DNA of 64,000 nucleotides from Nemertoderma westbladi (GCA_032718475.1 JAUCBJ010000795.1:24110-88109), one strand, 5' to 3'. Shown: positions 43,301-54,110, numbered from the stretch's first letter. The notes: generated from the letters alone by a model not told the origin. Made by a program: numbers and translations.

Positions 43301-45890
43301 TCCTAATCGTGTTATAACTATCGATAATTCTAATATAACTAAACGTACTGTACTTAGCGATTCGTCTACGGTGTATGACCCATGCGGTTTTATCATCCCA
43401 GTGACTATATCTAGTAGAATTTTTATTCAATCGTTATGGAAACAAAATTATGCATGGGATGATAAATTACCTGACAATTTGTGTGCAAAGTGGAGTAAAA
43501 TTGTTAACGATATTAATTTATCCCTGAGCTATACTGTGCAACGTTATTTACCTGTAGGAGATAATTGTGATCTACACGTTTTTTGTGACGCATCACTTAC
43601 AGCCTATGGGGCTGTTGTTTATTGTGTATCCAGTACGGATTCAAATATAATAATGGCTAAAGCAAAAGTTACCCCTGTAAATTGTAAAGAAAATAAAGCT
43701 AACAATTTGAAAATTGTGAGTAAAAGGTCACCGACATTGCCCCAACTTGAACTTACAGCGATAACTGTAGGTGCCAGATTGATGTTATACTGCAAAAATT
43801 CTTATGCAAATAATGTCATTGTAAATAAACTGTGTTTGTGGTCAGATAGTACTATCGCTCTAACGTGGCTAAATAAAGTAGATATAAATAGTCAATATGT
43901 GCGCAGTCGAGTGAATGCAGTAAATAAACTGCTTCCCAATGGAAATTTTTATCATTTACCTACGGATGACAATCCTAGCGATCTTCTGTCTCGTGGAGTC
44001 TCAGCGAAAATACTGCTGAACTCAACTTTATGGAGAAAGGGACCTGATTGGTTAACAAACCATGATTCCTGGCCTGACCAATCCGTCATTAGTAATTCCA
44101 AATGTTATTGTGCTGAAGAGTCAATGCGTGATTCAACCTTGATTACAACTGTGACAACAAGCCTTGGTGATGAGACTATAAATTTCCAAGCCCTACTAGT
44201 TAAGAATAACTATCGTTCTTATGTAAATATTCTTTCTTATGTGTTAAAGTTTATCCGAAAGGTGAAATCTTCTATTAAAAGGCGTAGTAAGAGTGGCGAA
44301 AAACCATCTGATAAATTTCCAATTAATTTTCCGAAAGATATACCTTCGTTACAAGTAAGCGATATCGTAAGCACTGAATTGAAATTAATTCGAAATGCTC
44401 AGCGAGAAACATACTCAAAGGAGTATTCATATCTCGAGACCAAGAGAGGACCAATACCGCACTTAGTCAGACAACTTAATCTCTGTTTAGTAAATACTAT
44501 TATACGTTGCAGTGGACGTATAACATATTCCTCATTGCCTTGGGAGTGTAAACTACCGATTTTACTTCCATCGAAACATTTCCTAACCGAACTTATTATT
44601 TCCGATTCACATTCCAGATTACACGCAGGTATTGCAGAAACTATTGTTGATATAAGACAACGGTATTGGATACCACGTATCCGACAACGTGTTGGATCAG
44701 TTATTCGCCATTGTGTACCATGCAGGAAGGTACAAGGAAGCCCCTATATACCTCCAATCCTTCCTCCTCTTCCTAAGTATCGTTTAGAAACATCACGTCC
44801 ATTTACAATTTGTGGAGTTGATTATACCGGCCACCTATTCGTCCGCGATACTGATGAAAAATATAAGGTCTACATTGCATTATTTACGTGCCCTGCAACT
44901 CGTGCAGTACACTTAGAACTAGTAAACGATAATTCAGCAGAGAGTTTTCTGTTTGCATTTCGTAGATTCATAAGCCGTCGTGGCACCCCGAAACGAATGA
45001 TAAGCGATAATTCTTCCACTTTCGTAGCGTCTAGCAATATCTTAGTGGAACTTCATGGCCATAATAGGATTAAATCGTTCCTCTTAAGAATGAAAATTGA
45101 CTGGCAATTCATCCCAGTTGGCGCCCCCTGGTTTGGTGGATTTTGGGAAAGACTCATTGGGATTACAAAGACAACTTTAAAGAAAGTTCTTGGTTGTAAT
45201 CTTATAACTCGTGATGAATTGCAAACCGTGTTAACAGAAATTGAAGCTTTAATTAATGACCGTCCATTGACCTATGTACATTCCGGAGCAGACGATACTA
45301 TTCCAATAAGTCCATCTCAACTTATTTGTGGATATAGAGTAACCACTTTGAGTCAAATTACCAATGAATCGATAGATGAAATGAAAGATGATGAAACTTA
45401 TTTGGAGAATGGTGATGGTTTAACACGACGACAAGAATGGTTACAAACAATATTAAGTTCATTTGCCAATCGATGGAGAATGGAATATCTTACAAGTTTG
45501 CGCGAATATCATCGTTGGTCTACAACTAAGAATCTGGTTATCCCTAACATTGGAGAGGTTGTTATCGTTAAGCCAATTAAAGGCAACGTACCACGTATGC
45601 AATGGCCTCTTGGACTTATAACCGCAATTCACCCTGGGATTGATGGCAACATCAGATGCGTCACTGTGAAAACTGGTGCAGGTTATTCGAAACGTCCCAT
45701 TAAGAGACTCTATCCTTTAGAGTGTAAGATGAAGGATATCAAAGATATCATTCCTCGTTCAATATCGACAGAAATACAAGTAAATGAAACTGAAAGTAAA
45801 CCTATAGTAAGTAAACGTGAAAGTGCGATTCGTGCGAAAGAATGTATTACCAAATATTACGATGATGAGAGCGAAACCGAAAGTGATTGA
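40326..45890 (+). CDS. BEL/Pao Gag-Pol polyprotein
   Basis: The frame opens with a Met at 40269, but that codon lies in the LTR, so Met20 at 40326 (just after the primer-binding site) is the better start, giving 1854 residues. Numbering from 40269: Gag about 20-380; Cys/His knuckles at 384-396, 415-428 and 434-446; aspartic protease MDPGS at 516-520; RT about 770-970 with LSDIEKAFLQI (motif A) and LYVDNLMCG (motif C, about 935; a YVDN form I believe also occurs in other BEL-type RTs); RNase H FCDAS (about 1104) and WSDST; integrase HHCC finger (HSRLHAGI, CVPC), catalytic VDYTG, SDNSS and WERLI (about 1516, 1578, 1627); C-terminal DUF5641-like region. No stops or frameshifts. Confidence 0.95.
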   Translation: MSDTWESLHQRRKGHRGLARRLINEIEELIRPDAQVPVAVGLSKRYMQLCAQRDKLGKLDEEIELLINTDTESDLERELAVASDFMGDICDILQRVESRMHVSSSNVNSNTSAANTTGFSANLRNGMEFHQKLPQLKLPLFDGTALEWPNFWDRFQNSVHNRPDLSGGNKFDYLKGQLKGEALQLISEFQLTDEDYEEAIVLLKETYGKPHLILQARMHAIFDLEKPAATSTDLSSFRAKYEAHIRGIQNLNNDIEHSGYVYAAIILRKLPAIVRSNINRASKVTTWNLPELRVALQEEIEQLKALEKEAKLPTLKSGQNGSKSNDKSKHFKSFNDNQSSDYGITKPEGTVGSFATGGNVSRWNCYLCKGKHPVINCDKYITGESRNQRSHELGLCTNCLRPKHTALQCRSSERCRSCNRRHHTALHFHKTTNNPNPSDSTVATILDQSSANCNVDISGATLMTTTSPQFGGSTVLPTAIVPIIYGDNRAYEIRALMDPGSQRTLLTRKVANDLQLTVCGHINMRLDGINKLGIYKDYDIVEFVVSTEIGLKRLHAAVVDEFSVHIYMPQRTHIVNKLLERGVKLADTSSDSNNDFSLLIGSDQCFNFIPIGETIDGLYIIPSLFGNLLAGKIEPNGDSDNYNAISTLLIGSNDGAYEDSVDDLIKKLWSLDSIGIQYENIDDSEDAILQEFQNGIKFENGKYHARLPWKREHPTLPTNYNLAKRRLDSLLSRLSDKPNLLLNYGQIIGDQLSRGFIETVEPDQPPEHIVHYLAHHSVAKPQSSTTPIRVVFDCSARGSRNSPSLNDCLHSGPNLNHEMGNLLLRFRLYKFVALSDIEKAFLQIRLHTIDRDALRFLWFKNPTDINSASQIYRFKVVLFGATSSSFLLNATLRHHIESFSETDLAEYVPILLRNLYVDNLMCGSNSVSEIIDMYHNSRKIIESGGFPLREWQSNCIELQEIISGDKLGPKKPDNITSIFGLSWNIDLDILQYPNRVITIDNSNITKRTVLSDSSTVYDPCGFIIPVTISSRIFIQSLWKQNYAWDDKLPDNLCAKWSKIVNDINLSLSYTVQRYLPVGDNCDLHVFCDASLTAYGAVVYCVSSTDSNIIMAKAKVTPVNCKENKANNLKIVSKRSPTLPQLELTAITVGARLMLYCKNSYANNVIVNKLCLWSDSTIALTWLNKVDINSQYVRSRVNAVNKLLPNGNFYHLPTDDNPSDLLSRGVSAKILLNSTLWRKGPDWLTNHDSWPDQSVISNSKCYCAEESMRDSTLITTVTTSLGDETINFQALLVKNNYRSYVNILSYVLKFIRKVKSSIKRRSKSGEKPSDKFPINFPKDIPSLQVSDIVSTELKLIRNAQRETYSKEYSYLETKRGPIPHLVRQLNLCLVNTIIRCSGRITYSSLPWECKLPILLPSKHFLTELIISDSHSRLHAGIAETIVDIRQRYWIPRIRQRVGSVIRHCVPCRKVQGSPYIPPILPPLPKYRLETSRPFTICGVDYTGHLFVRDTDEKYKVYIALFTCPATRAVHLELVNDNSAESFLFAFRRFISRRGTPKRMISDNSSTFVASSNILVELHGHNRIKSFLLRMKIDWQFIPVGAPWFGGFWERLIGITKTTLKKVLGCNLITRDELQTVLTEIEALINDRPLTYVHSGADDTIPISPSQLICGYRVTTLSQITNESIDEMKDDETYLENGDGLTRRQEWLQTILSSFANRWRMEYLTSLREYHRWSTTKNLVIPNIGEVVIVKPIKGNVPRMQWPLGLITAIHPGIDGNIRCVTVKTGAGYSKRPIKRLYPLECKMKDIKDIIPRSISTEIQVNETESKPIVSKRESAIRAKECITKYYDDESETESD

Positions 45891-46102
45891 GATAAAATAT
45901 AAAATTAACAAGAATAAATTTATTTTGAAAATTTAATTTGGGATTATTTTTTTGTTATTTATCTGTAATATCAAATATACTATACAGTACGTTATATGGT
46001 GATATTATCTTTTTTATATGCTTTATTTTGATGAAATATTGTTAATTAGTTTATATTGTAACAAGTACATGTTATGCCATTGTCAACTTAGTGGCGGGAG
46101 TG

Positions 46103-46441
46103 TGTCGTAAAATTTATACTGTATGTATAACTTTAATTGTGTATAAGTATACCCTACTTATTCAGTTAGTCTGTAGTTGCTACCGTAATTGTGCACCGGA
46201 AGTTCCGGTACCTCTTCTGCTGTATGTATAGGCCTTTTTCTGCCGTTCAGTTGACAATGTCAGTCAATCTGCATGTGTGCTGTGCACTTCTTCAATGTTA
46301 ATTACTACCTCTTACTATTTTAAATGTACGTTTTATATGACTATGAAGAGAATTAACATTTCTTTTCCCAACGAAACACAACGCAAACCATGGGATTAAC
46401 ATTCCTCAAGACATTACCGTAAACGCCCCCATTTCTCGACA
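46103..46441 (+). repeat. 3' LTR of BEL/Pao element
   Basis: 339 bp, matches the 5' LTR apart from the 5-bp length difference before CTCGACA; followed by the CTGAC target duplication. Confidence 0.95.
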
Positions 46442-46480
46442 CTGACAACCTAGCATGTCTTAAGTATATGATATCTCAAA

Positions 46481-46529
46481 GGGGGAAGTTTGGATTCACT
46501 GCATAAATGCAGTTCACCAAACTTCCCCC
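46481..46529. other. Long near-perfect hairpin
   Basis: GGGGGAAGTTTGG (46481-46493) pairs with CCAAACTTCCCCC (46517-46529), and the inner CTGCAT/ATGCAG also pairs, giving a stem of about 20 bp with a two-base loop and a small internal mismatch. The AACTTCCCCC word recurs at 46542. It lies 35 bp beyond the BEL target duplication. Possible transposon end or fold-back element. Confidence 0.7.
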
Positions 46530-48894
46530 GAATGCACACTGTAACTTCCCCCTTCCCCCAAATATCCACTGTTGAATTAATTTGAAGCGATATAATAAGT
46601 ACAAAATTGTGCGAGTTTTTAATTGTGTGGTCCAATTGTTATTTGATTTCTATTTATTATTTAAAGTGCATTTAATATCACACTGGTTTTTAGAATATTA
46701 TACTATACAACCTTATGTTTTATTAATTTACCCAATCGAAGCCTCATAAGGGCCGGTTATTTGTACGCATATCCCCTAATGCGCTCAGTAAGGTTCAAAC
46801 AACATATTAATATGAAAATAAAGTATCTGCAAAGAAAATAACCCAATACTATATAATTTGACCTTATTAAAAAATTTGCACTTTTGCACACTTATTTGTA
46901 CAAATGCACTATAGCAGATCGTAATGGTGGCTCTTATTTAACAAACTTATGTTTATCCTCTACCGATCTACGATGGTGTATGATCAAGTGTCAGTCGCTA
47001 AAAGTGTCAAAAATCCAATTTAATAAATCTGGATTTGCGATTTTGGACCATATTCATGGACATTTTAAGTCACTTTATAGACATAAAAAGTTAAACAATG
47101 TTACGATTATAGTTAGAAATCATTCCAAACTACATTTTAATCCAAAAAATTTCATTCTACGATGAATAGAACTGGAAATAATAGTGTTTGAAATATCTAA
47201 AAAATGTTCACTATTTAAGTGCATTTTGCACTAAGTGCACATAAGTCTTTACCCAAGTTGTATCCTATTTCACACACTACAATCTATCCTCTATCCAATG
47301 AAAAAAGTTTCAGATTAAACGGCCCTGTAGAACCGAAGTTATTTATGTTTAAAAATAGTCACTCGAAAATTTCAAATTCTCTTGGTCACATAGTCTAGTG
47401 GTTATCAATCACGTTAATGAAACCTAAGTTCGCGGGTTCGAAATCCAATATTGACCTGACCATTCTTAATTTTTTTGCAAAAAAATTATTTTTATTTTTT
47501 CACTAAAATCGCTCTAACTTCGGTTCTGGTGGTCCAAATTCAATAAAATTGGTATATTCTTTGCCGTAATTTTTTTCTTAATCTTTTGAGAAGGGGTTAT
47601 TTTTGGCCCCAAAAAAATTAAAAAAAGGGCCAAAATAACGCGATATTTTTCGACCCTTAAAATTCGTAATTTTAATTATATATGTTAAGATAAAAGATAG
47701 CGGAGTTAATTTGATACTTTTTACAGGTACTTTTGGCGCAATACGCTAAATTATAATGGAATAGCGATTTGTTAGAAAAAAAATTTTTTCGTCCCTTTTT
47801 ATAAATATTATATTTCACACGATCGCCTGCCGCTCCAGTTTTATAATACCTCCGGCGCTGTGATTAACGCTGTTAGATATATAATTTAACGCACTATAAG
47901 TCTGTGTAAACAAATCTCCCGTAAGTTAAGTAGTTTTCGAGCTAGACGATTTCCCGCGAAGCAAGTTTGAAGCGCGAAATTATAATTTTGGCCCTCATTT
48001 TTTTAATATCATCCTTGGAGCAAAACCGATAGCATATTTGAATTCCCCGTATGGATATTGACTGTATAGAATGTACCTTAACCAACTAAAGTTAAAAATA
48101 AAAATTATTCGATAAAAACTACTTTACAAATTCTGGCCCTTTTTGGCCCCTATTGCCGACATATTTTTTGTACCCCCATTCGATAGGAACGTAGCCCTAA
48201 TGGTCTTCTACGAGTTTCATAAAAGAATTAGTGGATTTCTACCCGCGTTGTCGAATTAAACATTTCGGAAATAAGTTTTCCAAAAAAGACGGACAAAAAC
48301 GTACAAATTTACAGCCCCTTTTTCCACCCGAAATTTTAATAAATATCTTACCCCCATTCGATACGAAGGTAGTACCACTCTTCCCCTTTCTAACCGCGTT
48401 ACTTTCGTCCCCGTACGATTAATATTAGCCGAGTTATAGCGGATCCCGCAAAGTCATTTTGTCCGTTTTTTCAACTTTGACGGACATTTTCGGAAAAAAG
48501 GCGTGGTAATCTTTTTTGAAAAAAAAAACGAATTCACTAATTAATCCCTTCTATCGTATCCCGGCGTCGGCTAAGCAATAACCTAGGGTTTTTTCGAGCC
48601 ACTGTAGAGCGCCTTTCAAAAATTTTTTGAAAAAGTCGAAAAAATGACGGTTTTTTGTCCGCCGTGTCCGTCGAAGGGTTAGATTTAATAATGTTAGAGT
48701 TGCTAATATCTTAGAATTCCGAGCCGCTCCCCTGGTGAGAAAATAAAAAAATTTGGTCTGTTCCTTCATCGAAAAGTCCCCCAGAATCCCAAGTTAACCT
48801 ATATAGTTAGCGATGGCCTGCGGCTTTAGGAGCGGCCGCGGTATTCACCTCCCTCATAGCGGCCGCGGCGGTGTTGCGTCAAATGGAGAAATAT
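46530..48894. other. Long non-coding AT-rich stretch
   Basis: No supported gene. It holds a tRNA-like relic (47384-47457) and a 13-bp inverted repeat AGAACCGAAGTTA (about 47330) / TAACTTCGGTTCT (about 47516) around it. A diverged direct repeat of about 180 bp is marked by TACCCCCATTCGATA (about 48170 and 48350). Two GCGGCCGCGG words lie at about 48832 and 48859. Confidence 0.5.
47384..47457 (+). pseudogene. tRNA-like relic (A and B box, poor cloverleaf)
   Basis: GGTCACATAGTCTAGTGGTT resembles a tRNA start with an A box, and GCGGGTTCGAAATCC resembles a T arm/B box; the end TTGACC can pair with GGTCA at the start and the length is about 74 nt. The D stem and anticodon stem do not pair and the T loop has an extra base. 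It is probably a decayed tRNA or the head of a tRNA-derived SINE, not a working tRNA. Confidence 0.4.
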
Positions 48895-49190
48895 TTATCC
48901 CACCAAGCAGACAGATCCCACGATAGTTTGTTGGTATACCGAGGTCTCCTTTCTTGGGGAGAGGCTTTAGTTGACCTTTAGTCCAAATTGGTGGTGGCTT
49001 TTCCCCTTTTAACATCCGGTTGCAAACATTCAATAATGGTCTATTTAGCACTCCGGTTTTCCATACCTCCCCTGGGATTTCATCTAATCCACTCACTTTA
49101 ATATTGGACATGCTTTTAATGCTTCTTTGGAGTTCGGCGGTTTTAAGTCCCCTGTTTCTATAGGTAGTGTCTTGTCATATATTTAATAAA
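48895..49190 (-). pseudogene. RTE-like LINE RT fragment
   Basis: Minus-strand codons for SNIKVSGLDEIPGEVWKTG, LKGEKPPPIWTKGQLKP and GDLGIPTNYRGICLL (RT fingers), broken at 48895 and 49190. It lacks the LLVVAAKI duplication of the 8.7/22.9/28.8 kb copies and so groups with the 58 kb copy. Confidence 0.8.
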
Positions 49191-51302
49191 TAAATACCGT
49201 TAGTTGAACTAATGTTTGTTAAATAACTATTTAAATCTACGCGGTCAGAAGTACCGCTATCCGGGCGGGGGTGACTCAGGTAGTTGAGTTGACTTGGGTG
49301 GGGTTTTAGTTTTGATTTTGGACATTGGATACAAACTATGGAGACTTTGAATCGGACATTATTTGTTATTAAACGGCCCCATACACAAGTCCATATATTG
49401 GGGGTATACTTTAAATTGTAGTTATTTAAAATTTAAAAAATCGCTTCTCTGGCGTTACTAATTTCCAGTATATAATCCAAAAGGTATTCAGCTGCTACAC
49501 AAATGAGAGATAAGTTCATCCAACCTGAGAGTGAGTTACTGATGGGGAGACTGTCATCTCGGGAGGACGGACTAGAGTACCAGACACTACTGCTAGCATA
49601 GCCTACACATTATTGCTATACCGTCAAGAGTAACAATGGACACGCCGACATTTATTTCGTTTGATCAAATGAAGTCATACAAACTTTACTGTTAAATGTG
49701 AAGTTGGTAAATTTGGTAAAATAAAAAGTCAGAAATGTGTGCGAATGTGAGTACGTAACTCTCGACACTTTATAGTTATCAACCTAATAATTTAGTTATT
49801 AATGCTGTAATATAATAATTGAGGTCATAATAAAACTCCAACATCAAATTCCTAAGCAACTCGTTGATTTCATAAATAACGAAGTATGAAACGATGTGTT
49901 ACTAACTCCCGCCTGTTCACCTATAATTGGGGTCACCTATCGGTCGCCACACACTGAACCCTAATCTCCATGGCACACAAGTACCCTTAGTTAACTTAAT
50001 CCTGTACATACGAGGCCCTTTTATAATTATCTACCTGTTAACCGCTTTTTAAACGGTGATTTTGAGCGCAAATAATGTTGCCGACTTGATTGAATGCCTC
50101 GACAGTCGGGAAATTTTCCGCTCCGTATCTCCGATGGGTTGAGAGGCACCCCGAATTGGGCCACACCCGTCGTTGCTATTCCAGTGAATCGAACTAACAG
50201 TTGCGGCAAGAGAAAACGCACATTATTAATCTGTTCGATTTCTATAACTTATTGATTATATACAATAAATTGCGAATAATATTTCTTAACCGTTATTACT
50301 ATTGTCAAACATTTGTAAGGAAGTTGTCAGCATATTTGTTACGTTTACTGAACATGTTCCATACCGGGCCTAGACGCTAGACCAGGAGTCAGGAGCTGTA
50401 GGGAAAATCACGGTGGTGGATCTATTAGTAAGCCTACCCTTAAAAAAAATTAAATGTGAAAATAAAATTGAGCTACTATTGCCACCCCATTACCAATTAT
50501 TACATTACCAGGCAGCCCCAGACAGCCAGCCAGCATAATTTCTTTGGTTGTACTATCTATTTTTAGAAATATTTTATTTAATAACTATTTACATCATTGT
50601 GTGCAAAGTAGCACTTTGCAGCGTTGCGACTCGAGTTTATTTATCAATTTATGTACCGAGTGAGCGCAGCGAGGGAGGTTTCCTTTACATAAATAAACAA
50701 GGGTCTTTAACGCTGAAAAGTGTCCTTTGCAAGCATTAATGATGTATGTACAGTAATTTTGTTACATTATGTCAACTTATCAGCGTTCGGTATGTGAAGA
50801 AAGGATTTTATGGATGCTCATTTGAACATTTTGATCAAGTACAATAAAGTAAAATAAGTGAAAATAAATGAAAATTATTAACAGGTACCGGTACTACATT
50901 TATATCTAATTAAAGTTTATTGTTGTTATCTCCTGCATGGATGCGATAAATCTTTGATCCATCGTCGACTGAAGCAAACTGAGTCACCGTCTGTGTCCGT
51001 TCAGTTTTACTGAACACTGTCGCCATTTTATTTGCTTATTTTCTCTAAAATGTCTTTAGGACGTTTCGCCATAATGGATTACAGTACACGTTAAACAATT
51101 TATTTACATAGTAGCTAGTCCCGTCTCTGCAAACTGGACGCACGCATTATGCAAACACGGGCTGATTATTAAATAAAGCAGCACGCATTAATATAAATGG
51201 AAGTAATACATTCTGGAATACGGTAATTTAACTTGTTTTTCCAGTTTATTGATTACTTTGCAGCGTTACGAGAAATTCAGCATAACTCTGTTAATTTATT
51301 AG
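49191..51302. other. Non-coding, with one dispersed repeat (49435-49571)
   Basis: 49435-49571 (AAAAAATCGCTTCTCTGGCG ... GAGGACGGA) recurs at 62481-62616. Around 50640-50680 lies GAGTGAGCGCAGCGAGGGAG, similar to a short motif at about 63330-63350 (GCGAGCGTAGCGGCGAGCA). The 64-codon frame at 50027-50221 (minus) has GC-rich composition but no recognisable motif and is not called. Confidence 0.5.
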
Positions 51303-51977
51303 TATACTACTACTAGGTCGAGCGAACTCGGACAGTGGAAATGAGATCCTCTTCCAGGCTTCCCGATTCTCCAACTACTACTAGGTCGAGCGAACTCGGA
51401 CAGTGGAAATGAGATCCTTCCAGGCTTCCCGATTCTCCAACTACTACTAGGTCGAGCGAACTCGGACAGTGTAAATGAGATCTATCAAGGCTTCCCGATT
51501 CTCCATAGTTGTCGCAATTTCGTTTCTCCTAAGTTCAGTATCCCTTTCAAGTTGATCTATATATTTTATGGCCGGTCGTCCACGACTACGCATTCCATGA
51601 GTTGGTTGCCAGAGAAGTAGATCTGGTATGACCTCGTCTTTACTTCGCCAGCAGTGCCCACTGAATCTTAATCTGCGTTCACGGAGGGTGGTTGATACAG
51701 GTGGTATTGTACCATAAAGCTCGGCGTTTGTCATGTGTTGTCTCCAGCTGATGTTTAGGGCTGCCCTTAGTAGTCTTGTGTTGTGTAGCAACCATCAATT
51801 CGTTGTTCAAGTGATTTAGTCAGTGTCCAGGTCTCACCCCTGTATAAAAATACACTTTCCACTGTGGCTCGAAAGAACTTAGTCTTCAGGTGCCTGGAGA
51901 GATCTGATTTCCAGGTGGTATCCATTTTTGATAGAGCTACCCAAACCTTTGCTTTCCTAACTTCTATGTCCTTTTTG
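51303..51977 (-). pseudogene. RTE-like LINE 3' end with triplicated terminal unit
   Basis: The RT C-terminus (FLYRGETWTLTKSLEQRI, ALNISWRQHMTNAELYG, RSRGRP) is read in two overlapping frames split near 51785 by a small insertion (a doubled TTGTG). The terminal unit of about 66 bp (ACTACTACTAGGTCGAGCG ... CCCGATTCTCCA) is present three times (51304-51510). It is 5' truncated near 51977. Confidence 0.85.
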
Positions 51978-52985
51978 CCCCTTTTTGCCTTATGTCTTTT
52001 TTTAGTTTCAAGAAAGTTCAATGTTAGAAAGAATGGACAATCTTCAGTGGTACAATTATCTTATCAATCTTCAGGGACAACTGAAAACGTTTTCGTAGTT
52101 TCAAAATACATTTTTTAAGCAGGGCATACCAACTTCAATTACACAAGAGATCGGTTGGTGTTTGTTCGCGTATACGTAACCCCAAAAGTGTTTTGACTAT
52201 TCTACCTTAAAACAATTCGAGTGTACTAAAATTGTTGGCTAGTTAACCTTCACAACAACCGGCCCATGTGAAGAATACCAGACTTTCTGCCGCTATATTT
52301 CACTTTGCAGTTACCCCCATGTGAAGAATACCAGGTTTTCTCCAAAAAACACAGGTTATAGAAGGGCTGAATCTAACCAAAACAATAAACGAATTAGTAT
52401 ATGTACAGATTATAAAACAGAAATAAGCGCTATAAAACACTTAATAAAGATAAACTTAAAAATATAAAAAATCTTCATATTATATAAAATTCCAATAAAA
52501 AGTCGACCGAAAAGTGAAATGTGGTATTCTTAACGTTTTTTTAATGCAAACGGCAATTACGTATTTCGAAAGAAAAAAATAGAAAACTCCATAGACAGTT
52601 TCTTCAGATTAACATTATTAAAAACTAGATTAAACTAGAACTCTTCGGTAAAAATAGACCCAAATATACATAATCAGTAAATTGTTTTACTATTATTGAA
52701 TCGCTTACTTGCTACCGTAATTGAACAAAAAGTAATTTAATACACCAATTTTTTGTGCATTATTAGTATAATTTGTAAAATTCCAAGAAAACCATCGGTT
52801 TCAGATGCTCTAAATCATATTTACTAAATTATCGCAAAGTAATACAATACTTGTGGGTGCTCTTTGGTGTACCCCACTTATTGTTATAATCGCATGGAAT
52901 TTAAGACAATTTTGTTATGGCCTACATACATTTACTTTAGCTTTAAGCTTTATTCACAGTACAGTAACGAAAGATTTACATACAA
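51978..52985. other. Non-coding AT-rich stretch
   Basis: No gene. CATGTGAAGAATACCAG occurs twice (about 52265 and 52320). Confidence 0.6.
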
Positions 52986-53310
52986 AGTCATGCATATATA
53001 TATATATTTATTATGGGTCTAATGGTATATGAGTGAATGAATGCAATTTAATGTCATGGGGCAACTTGCCCCCAGCCAACAATGGCTTATAAGACATAAC
53101 GAGAACACGAACACCTATATAACTAACAGATAAGCACAGATATAAAATGGTGTGATGTGTCAACATTATAAACAATATAAACTACAATACTTCTACCAAA
53201 TTTAAGATACAGAAATTACATAGTCGTTCTTCAACATTTTTATTTAGATACCTTTACCTACCTCAATATTAACTATTAAGTGGCAACAGACGAGAACGAA
53301 ACTCAGCAAA
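52986..53310 (-). mobile_element. Probable LINE 3' end (hairpin + AT tail)
   Basis: On the minus strand a 3'-UTR-like sequence leads to a perfect hairpin GGGGCAA-C-TTGCCCC (about 53057-53071), then about 50 bp and a (TA)n run (52997-53011). This is the hairpin-plus-tail layout of CR1/L2-like LINE ends. No coding sequence remains. Confidence 0.4.
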
Positions 53311-53652
53311 TATACATTACTACTGTAGGCTGCTTCCTTATTTAATACATGAGATATTATATTATATTATTATATATATTATATATATAATATATATATA
53401 TATATTATTTATATTATATATATTATATAATACATGAGAACATAATATTCCTCAGTGTTAAAGGAGCATTTAAAATTACGGTAGGTTCTTTACTTAGGTT
53501 TTTCGGACAACTTTTTAAGCCACTCACCACTGAAATAAACATCACAATCACTAGAAAAATTAGATAAATTACCCTGAGACTTAGCTAAAAATTACGTTGT
53601 TCCATAACCTGCTGTTTCCCCTGGAGAGGGATGAATTTTTTTGCGTCTAGTT

Positions 53653-53679
53653 CCCCCCCCCCCCCCCCCCCCCCCCCCC
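53653..53679. repeat. Poly-C run, 27 bp
   Basis: Uninterrupted C run; a second 25-C run lies at 6200-6224 and a shorter one at about 57295. The surrounding 53311-53860 is AT-rich with a TATA repeat at about 53350-53440 and no gene. Confidence 0.95.
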
Positions 53680-53859
53680 TCTATCTGAAAACTTCAGTAC
53701 TGCCGTAATACTGAAACCTAATAAGAGAATAAGTAATAGGTCATAGGCAAAAATAGATAGGCAATAGGCCTATCGGTACGAATACTGTAACTGAAGCATG
53801 GCAACTTACCAAAGCGTAGTTAATATAAAATATTTGGTGCTGGGATAATTTTTTTTGGT

Positions 53860-54110
53860 TGACAAGTGATTATTTTTGGGGATGAATAATTGTTTTTGGG
53901 GGATGAATAATTGTTTTTGGGGGTAGAATAATTGTTTTTGGGGGTAGAATAATTGTTTTTGGGGGTAGAATAATTGTTTTTGGGGGTATAATATTTTTTT
54001 AGGGGGATGAATAATCGTTTTTGGGGAATCAATAATTGTTTTTGGGGGATGAATAATTGTTTTTGGGGATGAATAATTGTTTTTGGAGAGAGGGATATTC
54101 AAAATTGGGG
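53860..54110. repeat. G-rich minisatellite (TTTTTGGGGG units)
   Basis: About ten units of 20-23 bp with TGTTTTTGGGGG followed by ATGAATAAT or TAGAATAAT. It is followed by a shared flank, TTGGGGGATGCGAATTGGTG. Reading frames across it are repeat-driven. A sister array is at 63650-63960. Confidence 0.9.

Larger units (their letters stand above)
39940..46441 (+). mobile_element. BEL/Pao LTR retrotransposon, complete and young
   Basis: A 6502-bp element with LTRs at 39940-40283 (344 bp) and 46103-46441 (339 bp). They look identical except for a 5-bp difference before the terminal CTCGACA. The 5-bp target duplication CTGAC is at 39935-39939 and 46442-46446. The primer-binding site begins TGGTGCCTGGACCCGG at 40287, the usual TTTGGTGCC context of BEL elements. 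A purine-rich GGCGGGAGTG (46093-46102) precedes the 3' LTR. A single uninterrupted frame, near-identical LTRs and perfect target duplication indicate a very recent insertion. Confidence 0.96.

Noticed and set aside
46884-47165. 93-residue plus-strand frame
   Set aside because: Lys/Asn/Ile-rich composition typical of random AT-rich DNA; no domain or signal visible.
47384-47457. A working tRNA gene
   Set aside because: Length and A/B boxes fit, but the D and anticodon stems do not pair and the T loop has an extra base; kept only as a tRNA-like relic.
48830-48866. Two NotI-like GCGGCCGC sites as vector or linker contamination
   Set aside because: No adjoining vector sequence is recognisable and the flanks look like ordinary genomic repeats.
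50027-50221. 64-residue minus-strand frame
   Set aside because: It is somewhat GC-rich, but with no motif, no start context and no copy elsewhere there is no basis for calling it a gene.
53806-54102. Repetitive 98-residue protein (YPQKQLF repeats)
   Set aside because: It follows from the G-rich minisatellite; an equally long frame exists one base over, so it is repeat-driven.
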